From Streptococcus porci DSM 23759 (GTDB lineage: Bacteria > Bacillota > Bacilli > Lactobacillales > Streptococcaceae), in assembly GCF_000423765.1 (NCBI RefSeq), contig NZ_AUIP01000001.1, forward strand, positions 124,001 through 188,000: 64,000 bases of DNA, read 5' to 3'. The notes beneath the pieces were generated by a model. That model saw only the letters and a program-made list of their open reading frames with translations, made no database searches and had not been told where the DNA came from. Shown one piece after another: positions 1-7,109 of this stretch (position 1 is its first letter; each line of letters begins with the position of its first letter). The position numbers and the translations under genes were made by a program.

Positions 1-1194
1 GTAAGTATGATTGTGTTTTTCTTCAAATTCTTGAATTTTCTCAGCGATGAATTTGAAACCAGTTAAGACATTGAACATGGTTGCGCCGTAGCCTTCAGCA
101 ATCTTAGTAACCAGTTCAGTTGATACGATTGATTTAGCAAGGGCAGCATTAGCTGGAAGAGTTCCAGCTTGTTTGTGAGCTTCAAGGATATACTTAGCAA
201 TAAGGGCACCGATTTGGTTACCTGAAAGGTTCCAGTATGTTCCATCAGCTTGACGGACTTCAACCCCTACACGGTCAGCATCTGGGTCAGTTGCAAGAAG
301 AACGTCAGCACCGACTTCACGACCCAATTCTTCAGCAAGAGCAAAGGCTGCTTGACTTTCAGGGTTTGGTGAAGCAACAGTAGAGAAGTCTGGGTCAACA
401 GTGGCTTGAGCTTCTACGATTTGAACGGATTCAAAGCCAGCTTCGGCAAGGGCACGACGGGCAAGCATTTCACCTGTACCATGAAGTGGTGTATAGACAA
501 TCTTCATGTCTTTACCAAATTCTGCAATCAAGTCTTTATTGATATTGATTGCTTTGAGTTCATCAAGGTAGAGGCGGTCGGTTTCTTCACCAAGAACAGT
601 AATGAGTCCGTTAGCTTTGCTTTCTTCCAACTCAGCCAATTCAACTGCAAATGGATTGTCAATGCCACGAATGTAGTCTGTCAAAGCAGAAGCATCTGCT
701 GGTGGCATTTGTCCGCCGTCTTCACCGTAAACTTTGTAGCCGTTGAACTCTTTTGGATTGTGGCTTGCAGTAACCATAATACCAGCGACTGTACCATAGT
801 GACGAACTGCAAATGAGAGTTCAGGTGTTGGGCGTAGACTTTCAAAAACGTAAGACTTGATGCCGTGTGCAGCCAGTACTTGAGCAGATTCAAAAGCAAA
901 TTCTGGAGAGAAGTGACGAGTGTCATAAGCGATAGCAACACCACGTTTTTTAGCTTCTTCCCCTTTTGATTCTACCAGTTTAGCCAAACCTTCAGTTGCT
1001 TGACGCACAACATAGATATTGATACGGTTTGTACCAGCGCCAATATAGCCACGCATACCAGCAGTACCAAACTCAAGGTTTGTATAAAAAGCATCTTCTT
1101 TTGTTTTTTCGTCCATGCTCTCCAATTCTGCACGAAGGTAGTTTGGAAGTTCAGAAAAATCAAGCCATTTTTGGTAATTTTCTTGATAAGACAT
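1..1194 (-). CDS. pgm: Phosphoglucomutase, N-terminal 398 residues (gene runs off the left edge)
   Basis: Interconverts glucose 1-phosphate and glucose 6-phosphate in the cytoplasm, feeding UDP-glucose and capsule or cell-wall precursors. The phosphoserine loop TASHNPKEFNGYKVY (Ser144) and the metal-binding loop DPDADR near residue 300 are both visible, as in the alpha-D-phosphohexomutase family. The family is about 570 residues long, so about 170 C-terminal residues, including most of the phosphate-binding domain, lie outside the window. The ATG has AAGGAGA upstream. A -10 box (TATAAT on the minus strand, 1228-1233) precedes it. It is transcribed alone, behind the terminator of the panT operon. 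Confident call. Confidence 0.96.
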   Translation of the reverse strand, partial: MSYQENYQKWLDFSELPNYLRAELESMDEKTKEDAFYTNLEFGTAGMRGYIGAGTNRINIYVVRQATEGLAKLVESKGEEAKKRGVAIAYDTRHFSPEFAFESAQVLAAHGIKSYVFESLRPTPELSFAVRHYGTVAGIMVTASHNPKEFNGYKVYGEDGGQMPPADASALTDYIRGIDNPFAVELAELEESKANGLITVLGEETDRLYLDELKAININKDLIAEFGKDMKIVYTPLHGTGEMLARRALAEAGFESVQIVEAQATVDPDFSTVASPNPESQAAFALAEELGREVGADVLLATDPDADRVGVEVRQADGTYWNLSGNQIGALIAKYILEAHKQAGTLPANAALAKSIVSTELVTKIAEGYGATMFNVLTGFKFIAEKIQEFEEKHNHTY

Positions 1195-1227
1195 AGCGTT
1201 CTCCTTTAAGTATTTTAAATCGCTTTC

Positions 1228-1233
1228 ATTATA
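1228..1233 (-). promoter_or_regulatory. -10 box of pgm
   Basis: Perfect TATAAT on the minus strand, 34 nt before the pgm start. No good -35 is visible because that position falls inside the upstream terminator stem. Confidence 0.55.
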
Positions 1234-1250
1234 CCATTTTCATGTAAAAA

Positions 1251-1270
1251 AATCACGAATTTTCGTGATT
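1251..1270 (-). terminator. Terminator of the coaB-coaC-panT operon
   Basis: AATCACGAA-TT-TTCGTGATT, 9-bp arms, with an A-run on one side and a T-run on the other. It lies right after the panT stop on the minus strand and can act in both directions. Confidence 0.8.
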
Positions 1271-1275
1271 TTTCA

Positions 1276-1845
1276 TCATTTTTTTAAATTTTCTAGACGT
1301 GGAACGATAACTGTTGTCAAAAAAGCGGAAATTAGCATCTCAGCAATGGCATTTGTTCCTAAAACAGTTGCTAACATAGCCTGGATATTTCCATTGTAAA
1401 CATTTGAAAAGAGGAGAAAAATACCACTGAGGACAAAGATAGTATTGGTCATGGAACCAATAGCACCAGCCAGCAAGAGTCCAGAACGACTTTTTAAAAG
1501 TTTGTAGACAAAGTAAGGCGTGATTCCAATCAGAACTCGGGGTACAATAGCAATAATCAGGGAGTTGAGGTTTCCATTTTCAACCAAAGGAGAGAAGAGA
1601 TAGCTGGTTGGAATTTGAAAAATTGTATTATGCGTTACGCTGATGATACCCATTAAGCCGCCCAAAGTGGCTCCAATCCTAGGTCCGTAAAGAATAGAGG
1701 CTACGATAACTGGAATGTGAACCAAGGTCGGTTTGATGGGGAAAGGTAGGATGTTAAATAAGATAGAACTGAGGATGTTAATGACAATCATGACAGCAAA
1801 GAACATAGCCACGGTAGCCGTTTGATTTGATTTTTTTCTATTCAT
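1276..1845 (-). CDS. panT: ECF transporter S component, probable pantothenate uptake (PanT)
   Basis: 189-residue integral membrane protein with about six hydrophobic segments, typical of substrate-binding S components that share a common EcfA-A'-T energizing module. The Lys/Arg-rich N-terminus followed by a long hydrophobic helix and the GATLGGLMGI segment fit the family. Its start overlaps the end of coaC by 8 nt and it is the last gene of the coaB-coaC operon, so pantothenate is the likely substrate. Substrate assignment rests on context. No EcfA or EcfT gene is in the window. GGAGG lies 6 nt before the ATG. Confidence 0.8.
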   Translation of the reverse strand: MNRKKSNQTATVAMFFAVMIVINILSSILFNILPFPIKPTLVHIPVIVASILYGPRIGATLGGLMGIISVTHNTIFQIPTSYLFSPLVENGNLNSLIIAIVPRVLIGITPYFVYKLLKSRSGLLLAGAIGSMTNTIFVLSGIFLLFSNVYNGNIQAMLATVLGTNAIAEMLISAFLTTVIVPRLENLKK

Positions 1846-2383
1846 TGAGTGCCTCCTTAATGCTTTCTATTATCGAACCGAGGTCAGCTAAAGCGCCCCG
1901 CCCCACGTCTCCACAAGCCAGAAGGGCTGATTTTGGCGTGATTTCCTGATAACCAACTTCTTTTAAGATGGACAGGTTGCGCTGAGTTAGCGGATTGTCG
2001 TACATCTTGGTATTCATGGCTGGCGCGATTAGTTTGGGAAGGTCAGCCGGCAAGGCTAGGGCGGTAGCTGTGACCATGTTATCAGCTCTGCCATGGGCTA
2101 GAGAAGCGATAGTGTTAGCAGAAGCAGGTGCCAGAATGAAAAGGTCAGCTTCCTTACCAAGGTCAATGTGATTGATACGCTCTGCTCTTTTTTCCTCCAT
2201 CACATCCAAATGGACGGGATTTTTAGAGAGAACCTGTAGGGTCAGAGGTGTGATGAATTTGGTAGCTGCTTCAGTCATGAGGACATGGACTTCGTAACCA
2301 CGTTTAGATAGTTGACTAGTCAAATCAGCCGCCTTGTAGGCAGCGATAGAGCCAGAGACAGCAAGTAAAATCCGTTTAGCCAT
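1838..2383 (-). CDS. coaC: Phosphopantothenoylcysteine decarboxylase
   Basis: Flavin-dependent decarboxylation of 4'-phosphopantothenoylcysteine to 4'-phosphopantetheine in coenzyme A synthesis. At 181 residues it is a stand-alone CoaC, as in streptococci, rather than the fused CoaBC of most bacteria. Visible family motifs: N-terminal VSGSIAAYKA, catalytic histidine in INHIDL, FMN-binding APASANTIA, the PAMNTKMYDNP segment, and the C-terminal ACGDVGRGAL loop carrying the active-site cysteine. It overlaps coaB by 8 nt upstream and panT by 8 nt downstream, implying translational coupling. Confidence 0.95.
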   Translation of the reverse strand: MAKRILLAVSGSIAAYKAADLTSQLSKRGYEVHVLMTEAATKFITPLTLQVLSKNPVHLDVMEEKRAERINHIDLGKEADLFILAPASANTIASLAHGRADNMVTATALALPADLPKLIAPAMNTKMYDNPLTQRNLSILKEVGYQEITPKSALLACGDVGRGALADLGSIIESIKEALNE

Positions 2384-3062
2384 GGGAAATCACCCTTTCG
2401 TAAATCATTTCAGCGATATTTCTCTTGCTATCCGCTCTAGTTTCACTCGTTTGATCAACAAGATAGGCCACATGTTGCTCTGAACTAATGTCCCTAAGAT
2501 CGTTAGCGACGATAAACTCTGCATGGTTTTTGGCAAGACTGGCACGCGCCACCTCAAATAGCTCTGCCTTTTCCACATTGACTAAAAGCTTAAAGCCAAT
2601 CAGGCAAATATCGGGATTCCACTCCTTGACAAGGCTGATGACTTTGGGCGTTTTTTTGAGAAAGAGAACTTGATAGTCGGAAGTCGAGGAAATTTTGGTC
2701 TCGCTATTTCTTTTTGACAAAAGCTGAGCTGGTGAGTCAACTTGCTCCAGTTCTTCCAGAGTGGTCATATAGACGGGGGTGTAGTCTGATACCGCCATGC
2801 TATGGATGAGGACGTCGTGACTCATTACCAGAGGTTCTAAAGCTTTCAGAAGACTGTCTACGTTGCTGATGAGGTGTATCTTTAGGTTATCGTGTGCAGT
2901 AGGCTTAACAGCATGCTTTGTCGTAATCAGAGTCACCTGATGACCACCATTTAAAAAACGCTCTGCAATAATTTTGCCAAGATTCCCAGTCGAATGATTG
3001 GTAATACCGCGAACACTATCAATGTTTTCAGTTGTGCCGCCAGACGTAATCAAGATTTTCAT
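2376..3062 (-). CDS. coaB: Phosphopantothenate-cysteine ligase
   Basis: Joins cysteine to 4'-phosphopantothenate with a nucleotide cofactor, the step before CoaC. 228 residues, stand-alone CoaB. The N-terminal TSGGTTENID and the RGITNHSTGNLG segment are the family's nucleotide-binding region. HSMAVSDYTP matches the conserved Ala-Val-Asp segment. First gene of coaB-coaC-panT. No Shine-Dalgarno is seen. The -10 box ends only 6 nt before the ATG, so the message is probably leaderless (see findings). Confidence 0.94.
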   Translation of the reverse strand: MKILITSGGTTENIDSVRGITNHSTGNLGKIIAERFLNGGHQVTLITTKHAVKPTAHDNLKIHLISNVDSLLKALEPLVMSHDVLIHSMAVSDYTPVYMTTLEELEQVDSPAQLLSKRNSETKISSTSDYQVLFLKKTPKVISLVKEWNPDICLIGFKLLVNVEKAELFEVARASLAKNHAEFIVANDLRDISSEQHVAYLVDQTSETRADSKRNIAEMIYERVISHG

Positions 3063-3444
3063 TGCAATATTATACCAAAAAAGCTTTGGTGAGTAAATAA
3101 TTTAGACAATTATGAAGTAGGATCGTTCACTAATAATTGTCAAAAAAAGACTATCTGAATATAGCAGACAAACTCTATTTTGCCACTTCCTTAGAATCAG
3201 ACGCTAGCAACTTCTTGTTAGAGTGCCATGCTTACATTCAAGCCTAAGTCTTAAAAATTTTAAACCACATAAAGGTTGGTTTTGGTGGCTCTCAACACAG
3301 TGGAAGTGATAAGTCGTATCTTGGTACAAGCAGATGCCAGTGAGGCTAGCAAGTTTTTTATAGCAGTGCTAGAAGCTAGAGACAACCAATGAGCCGAGAG
3401 CAAGTAGTCTAAGATGATGTGCAAGATGTGATTTAGTGAAGATT
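3063..3444. other. Intergenic stretch with a stem-loop and decayed coding sequence
   Basis: Contains an inverted repeat, GACAATTAT (3105-3113) and ATAATTGTC (3133-3141). On the plus strand short readable stretches such as ADKLYFATSLESDASNFLLE (up to about 3246) and ILVQADASEASKFF (about 3320-3360) are broken by stops and shifts. This looks like the remains of a gene, but I do not recognise the family. No start codon with a ribosome binding site and no intact gene is present. Confidence 0.35.
3069..3097 (-). promoter_or_regulatory. coaB promoter, leaderless type
   Basis: On the minus strand: TTTACT (3092-3097), 17-nt spacer, TATAAT (3069-3074), then 6 nt and the coaB ATG. Transcription should start at or next to the A of the start codon. 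Confidence 0.7.
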
Positions 3445-3780
3445 TTAGTTATGCTTGGCTTGGTAGTCTAACCCCCAAGCCTTCATCGAATCTAAAATCG
3501 GCTGAAGAGATTGTCCTAGCTCAGTCAGAGAATATTCTACTCGGGGCGGGACTTCTGGATAGACCTTGCGTTTCACAATGCCTTTTGCTTCAAGGTCCCG
3601 CAGGTTGCTGGTCAGGACCTTCTGGCTAATGGAGCCAATGGAACGTTGTAATTCGCTAAAGCGTTTGGTACCATCCATCAGATCGCGTAGGATGAGAATG
3701 TTCCACTTGCTACTAATCAGTAGTAAGGTTGTTTCAATAGGGCAAGCTGGCAAGTCTAATGGTAATTTTTTACTGGTCAT
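3445..3780 (-). CDS. HxlR-family winged-helix transcriptional regulator
   Basis: 111 residues, one HxlR/YodB-type winged helix. The N-terminal LDLPACPIETTLLLISSKW segment carries the conserved cysteine that senses electrophiles or oxidants in characterised members (YodB, HypR, QorR), followed by the RFSELQRSIGSISQKVLTSN recognition region and the C-terminal dimerisation helix. ATG chosen because GGAGG sits 5 nt upstream. It is divergent from the sirtuin gene, with a palindromic site between them, so it probably represses both. Signal and true targets are inferred. Confidence 0.88.
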   Translation of the reverse strand: MTSKKLPLDLPACPIETTLLLISSKWNILILRDLMDGTKRFSELQRSIGSISQKVLTSNLRDLEAKGIVKRKVYPEVPPRVEYSLTELGQSLQPILDSMKAWGLDYQAKHN

Positions 3781-3845
3781 GGTTTCCTCCAAAAATTTTT
3801 TTCAAAAAACTTTAGTCTAATTTTCCTTGAAAGTATACATTTCTT

Positions 3846-3874
3846 ACCTTAAAGTAACTACCCTACTTTAAGGT
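3846..3874. promoter_or_regulatory. Palindromic operator between the HxlR gene and the sirtuin gene
   Basis: ACCTTAAAGTA (3846-3856), 7-nt spacer, TACTTTAAGGT (3864-3874): perfect 11-bp arms in the divergent promoter region, with GTATAC and GCATAC outside the arms. Such dyads are typical HxlR-family operators. The TATAAT of the sirtuin gene is at 3907-3912. Confidence 0.7.
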
Positions 3875-3906
3875 GCATACTTTCCAAAAGATACTGTTAG
3901 TGTTAG

Positions 3907-3912
3907 TATAAT
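3907..3912 (+). promoter_or_regulatory. -10 box of the sirtuin-macrodomain operon
   Basis: Perfect TATAAT, 46 nt before the chosen start. The expected -35 region is poor, which fits a regulated promoter next to the dyad at 3846-3874. Confidence 0.55.
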
Positions 3913-3957
3913 GACAGAGCTGAAAAAATGCAAGAAAAGAATAGAGAGAGGGCTGCT

Positions 3958-4782
3958 ATGATAGAAGATAGAAAAATAGTCAAGGCCAAAAAATTGCTTG
4001 CAGAAGCGGATGCAATTGTGATTGGAGCGGGTGCTGGTCTGTCCAGTGCTGCGGGCTTGACCTACTCAGGCCAACGTTTTGAGGAACATTTTGCCCCTTT
4101 TATCCAGGTCTATGGGCTGACAGATATGTATTCCGCTGGATTTTATCCCTTTGCGACTGAGGAGAAGAAGTGGGGCTACTGGAGCCAGCACCTCTACCTC
4201 AATCGCTATCAGACAGACAGCTTGCCACTCTATCAGGATTTGTATGAAGTAGTGGGAGATAAGAATTATTTTGTTATTACCACCAATGTAGATAGTCAGT
4301 TTGAAAAGGCGGGATTTGACAAAGAAAAACTCTTTGAAGTTCAGGGAAATTACGGGGAGTTTCAATGCTCGGTGCCTTGTCATGATGGCGTTTATAATAA
4401 CCAAACAGCCTTGGAAATCCTGCTTGCCAACCGTCAGGGTTTGGAGGTTAGAACTGAAGATATTCCCAAATGTCCTAAGTGTGGGGCAGACATGATGAGC
4501 CGTTTGAGAATTGACCATCGTTTTGTCGAAGATGCTAATTGGCACAGGCAAGAAAAGGCTTATCTGGATTTTTTGCAGGGCAATGCTGACAAGAACATTG
4601 TCTTTTTGGAACTGGGTGTTGGCTTCAACACGCCAACTATTATCAAATTCCCCTTTGAACGTTTGAATGAGGCTCTGCCAGCTGCTAGTCTGATTCGGCT
4701 TAATCTGGAAGATCCAGAACGTGAGGGTATTATCACCATTAACCAAGATATGCAGGAGGTTATCAGAGCATGGAAAGACTAG
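3958..4782 (+). CDS. Class M sirtuin (SirTM-type protein ADP-ribosyltransferase)
   Basis: 274-residue Sir2-fold protein. The Rossmann loop GAGAGLS is at 23-29, TNVDSQFEKAG follows as in sirtuins, and four zinc-binding cysteines are seen (137, 141, 172, 175). In place of the catalytic histidine of deacetylating sirtuins there is Gln129 (EVQGNYGEF). This is the hallmark of class M sirtuins, which in Streptococcus pyogenes and Staphylococcus aureus ADP-ribosylate the lipoylated GcvH-L protein using NAD+. The start has AGAGAGG 7 nt upstream and matches the family N-terminus; an in-frame ATG at 3928 has no ribosome binding site. It overlaps the macrodomain gene by 13 nt. No GcvH-L or lipoate ligase gene is nearby, so the substrate is unknown. 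Confidence 0.88.
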   Translation: MIEDRKIVKAKKLLAEADAIVIGAGAGLSSAAGLTYSGQRFEEHFAPFIQVYGLTDMYSAGFYPFATEEKKWGYWSQHLYLNRYQTDSLPLYQDLYEVVGDKNYFVITTNVDSQFEKAGFDKEKLFEVQGNYGEFQCSVPCHDGVYNNQTALEILLANRQGLEVRTEDIPKCPKCGADMMSRLRIDHRFVEDANWHRQEKAYLDFLQGNADKNIVFLELGVGFNTPTIIKFPFERLNEALPAASLIRLNLEDPEREGIITINQDMQEVIRAWKD

Positions 4783-5519
4783 AAAAATTGATTAGCTATC
4801 TTGCACCTGACATAGACCTGCCTCGGACTCAGGAAGAGCAGGAATGGGTCTTGCGAGCCTTGATGAACATCTGGGAGCCCAAGGTCATGCCTGCAGAGTT
4901 TTGGACTTTGCAAGATGCCTATTTACAGGAAACATTAGCTCAGAAAAGGGTGACAGGCCTTTCTGACTTACAGGAAGTGGAGCCACAGATTTATCTCTGG
5001 CAGGGAGACATTACTAGCCTAGAAGTTGATGCGATTGTCAACGCAGCAAACAGTCAGCTCTTGGGGTGTTTTGTGCCTCATCATCGTTGTATTGATAATG
5101 CGATTCATTCGCAGGCGGGGCTTCAGCTGCGGTTGGCTTGTTATCAGCTCATGAAGACTCAAGGGCACTTGGAAGCAACAGGTCAGGCCAAGATTACACC
5201 AGCCTACAATCTGCCAGCCAATTATGTCATTCATACAGTTGGGCCGATTATTCAGGCGGAGGTCAGTCCTCAAGATGAGGCATTGCTCGCCTCCTCTTAT
5301 CAAAAAAGTTTGGAATTAGCAGTGGAAAAGGGGCTGACCAGTATTGCCTTTTGTTGCATCAGTACGGGTGAGTTTCGTTTTCCACAAAAACGTGCAGCGG
5401 AAATTGCAATCAAAACTGTGAGAGCGTTTGTCTATGACCACCCACAATTACAGGTCATTTTCAATGTCTTCAAAGATGAGGATAGAGAGATTTATCAAGA
5501 ATTGCTAGGAAGTAGATAG
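4770..5519 (+). CDS. Zinc-dependent macrodomain ADP-ribosyl hydrolase (Zn-Macro)
   Basis: 249 residues: a helical N-terminal part (about 1-80) followed by a macrodomain (about 85-245). ADP-ribose-binding DAIVNAANSQLLG is followed by the Zn-Macro signature GCFVPHHRCIDN, giving Cys100, His105 and Cys107 as likely zinc ligands. VIHTVGP and CISTGEFRFP are the remaining ligand loops. Known relatives remove the ADP-ribose added by the partner SirTM. AGGAGG precedes the start, and the 13-nt overlap with the sirtuin gene implies coupled translation. The writer and eraser therefore form one two-gene operon here. Confidence 0.92.
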   Translation: MERLEKLISYLAPDIDLPRTQEEQEWVLRALMNIWEPKVMPAEFWTLQDAYLQETLAQKRVTGLSDLQEVEPQIYLWQGDITSLEVDAIVNAANSQLLGCFVPHHRCIDNAIHSQAGLQLRLACYQLMKTQGHLEATGQAKITPAYNLPANYVIHTVGPIIQAEVSPQDEALLASSYQKSLELAVEKGLTSIAFCCISTGEFRFPQKRAAEIAIKTVRAFVYDHPQLQVIFNVFKDEDREIYQELLGSR

Positions 5520-5574
5520 TCAAAAATATTGACTATTTTTCTTTTTCTGCTATAATAGTAAAAAAAATTGACTA
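5517..5574 (+). promoter_or_regulatory. Promoter and candidate MarR operator upstream of the dehydrogenase-MarR-pro genes
   Basis: TAGTCAA-N5-TTGACTA (5517-5535) is a perfect 7-bp-arm palindrome that overlaps the stop codon of the macrodomain gene. Its right arm supplies the -35 TTGACT (5529-5534), 16 nt before TATAAT (5551-5556). A third half-site, TTGACTA, lies at 5568-5574. A repressor bound here would block the promoter. The MarR regulator two genes downstream is the obvious candidate (inference). Confidence 0.65.
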
Positions 5575-5591
5575 ATAAGGGGGGAGTTCCT

Positions 5592-6685
5592 ATGAAGGCT
5601 GTTGTGGTTTCACAGGCTGGTGGGCCAGAGGTTTTGGAAGTAAAAGAAATTGCCAAACCGCAGGTGAAAACAGGCTGGTGTTTGGTAAAAATCAAAGGAT
5701 TTGGTATAGTCATTTGAATTAACTTTGATACATCGTCACTTTCGGCTTGCCGTACTCTAGTACAGCCTGCACCTCAGTTCCTTGTCTGAAAGCTAATTCA
5801 TTCGACTATATCAATCATTCGGAGATTTTTACTAGACAGGGTCTGTCACCAAGTGTAGTATTTCCGCGGATTTTGGGGATTGAATTGGTCGGTGTCATTG
5901 AGGAAACGACGGAGCCAGACAGGTTACCAGTCGGGCAAAAGGTTGTATCTATCATGGGCGAGCTGGGTCGAGCCTTTGACGGTGGTTATGCAGAGTACGC
6001 TCTGGTGCCTAATCAAATCCTCTACCCTATCCAGACGGATTTGGGCTGGGCGGAACTAGCTAGCGTCCCTGAAACTTACTACACCGCCTACGGTTCCATG
6101 AAAAATCTCAAGCTGGAAGCGTCAGATCGAATCTTGGTGCGTGCGGGGGCTAGCGGGGTTGGACAGGCCTTTGTCAAATTGGTGCGGAGCCAGTTTCCAG
6201 ACCTGTCTATCTACGCTTCTGTCCGCAAGCTAGAAAAGACCGATCAACTGTTGGCCTCTGGTTTCAGCCAAGTCATCCTCGAAAAAGAGGGGTGTTTGCA
6301 GACGGATTTGACCTTCAGCAAGATTCTTGAGCTGGTTGGTCCTGCTACTCTAGCGGATTCCTTAGCTCATCTGGAGGAGGGTGGTATTGTCTGCTCGACG
6401 GGGCAGCTGGGGGGCAAGTGGTATCTGGAGGACTTTGACCCCATTGAGCAGTTGCGGCAGAATGTCTATTTGACTACGTTTTATTCGGGCAATGTCAATC
6501 AGGACAAGTTGCAGGAGATGTTTGACTACCTAGCTCGTTATCAGGTGCCAGTTGGGCCTGAGAAGATTTTTAGTTTGGATACCATACAGGAGGCTCACCG
6601 CTATTTAGAGGGGGTGGAGGCTTTTGGCAAGGTGATTGTGCTCAATAGGGAGGAAGATGATGACAGAATTGAGACAGCGGAGTAA
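5592..6685 (+). pseudogene. Zinc-type alcohol dehydrogenase/quinone oxidoreductase, disrupted by a 102-bp insertion
   Basis: The 5' part encodes MKAVVVSQAGGPEVLEVKEI and continues to KGFGI. The 3' part resumes at NHSEIFTRQG and runs through a GroES-like and a Rossmann domain (RAGASGVGQAFVKL) to a normal C-terminus. These are medium-chain dehydrogenase/reductase features. Between them lies an element with a target duplication of TA, which adds a stop three codons after the join and shifts the frame. GGGG-rich ribosome binding site before the ATG. Without the insert the protein would be about 330 residues. The end overlaps the MarR gene, so the insertion could affect downstream expression. A downstream TTG at 5747 inside the element lacks a ribosome binding site. 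Confidence 0.85.
5705..5810. mobile_element. RUP-like miniature element inserted at a TA
   Basis: A 102-bp insert (5707-5808) flanked by TA direct repeats (5705-5706, 5809-5810). The ends are imperfect inverted repeats: starting with TATAGTC, 21 of 27 bases match. Removing the insert and one TA restores the dehydrogenase reading frame exactly. Size, TA target and the inner ACGGCAAG-CCGAA segment (minus strand) recall RUP elements of the pneumococcus, which are mobilised by an IS630-type transposase. It encodes nothing. Confidence 0.75.
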
Positions 6686-7109
6686 GATACTTGCTCGGAT
6701 TTTTTACAATCAGGATGGTCTATATGAGGACTATGCAAGGAGGCATGGGCTAAACGGCAAGTCCTTATCCATTTTGATGTTTATTTATTATATATCCAGA
6801 GGTGTGACGCAGAATTGGATCAGTAAGAAGACTTACTCTAGTAAGCAAGTGGTCAATGCCACCATTAAGAAATTTCTGGACAAGGGCTATGTCTTTTTTG
6901 AGGAAAATCCAGCAGACAAACGGCATAAGAAGGTCAAATTGACCGAGGAAGGTCGTGTCTATGCCAGTCGGATTTTGGACCCTTTAGAAGAGGCAGAAAA
7001 AACAGCCCTGTCCCAGTTCAGCTTGGAAGAACAGGAGCAGTTACTAGACCTCTTTGGTCGCTATGGACAGGCCTTGACAGAAATCATAGGAGGAGAAACC
7101 AATGATTGA
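6660..7109 (+). CDS. MarR-family transcriptional regulator
   Basis: 149 residues with a central winged helix: WISKKTYSSKQVVNATIKKF as recognition region, then the wing FFEENPADKRHKKVKLTEEG with the DKR motif that touches the DNA minor groove in MarR proteins. Long helices at both ends form the dimer interface. AGGGAGG 6 nt upstream selects this ATG; a TTG 24 nt earlier has no ribosome binding site. It overlaps the dehydrogenase remnant upstream and the ABC ATPase downstream, so all are in one transcript. Probably regulates the TTGACTA palindrome at the operon promoter. Confidence 0.88.
   Translation: MTELRQRSKILARIFYNQDGLYEDYARRHGLNGKSLSILMFIYYISRGVTQNWISKKTYSSKQVVNATIKKFLDKGYVFFEENPADKRHKKVKLTEEGRVYASRILDPLEEAEKTALSQFSLEEQEQLLDLFGRYGQALTEIIGGETND

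Noticed and set aside
406..816. 136-residue plus-strand frame inside pgm
   Set aside because: Antisense shadow of a clear, conserved gene.
3928..3957. Upstream ATG for the sirtuin
   Set aside because: No ribosome binding site before it; the family N-terminus fits the later ATG.
5747..6685. Dehydrogenase starting at a TTG inside the inserted element
   Set aside because: No ribosome binding site; it would lack the N-terminal GroES strands and carry element-derived residues.
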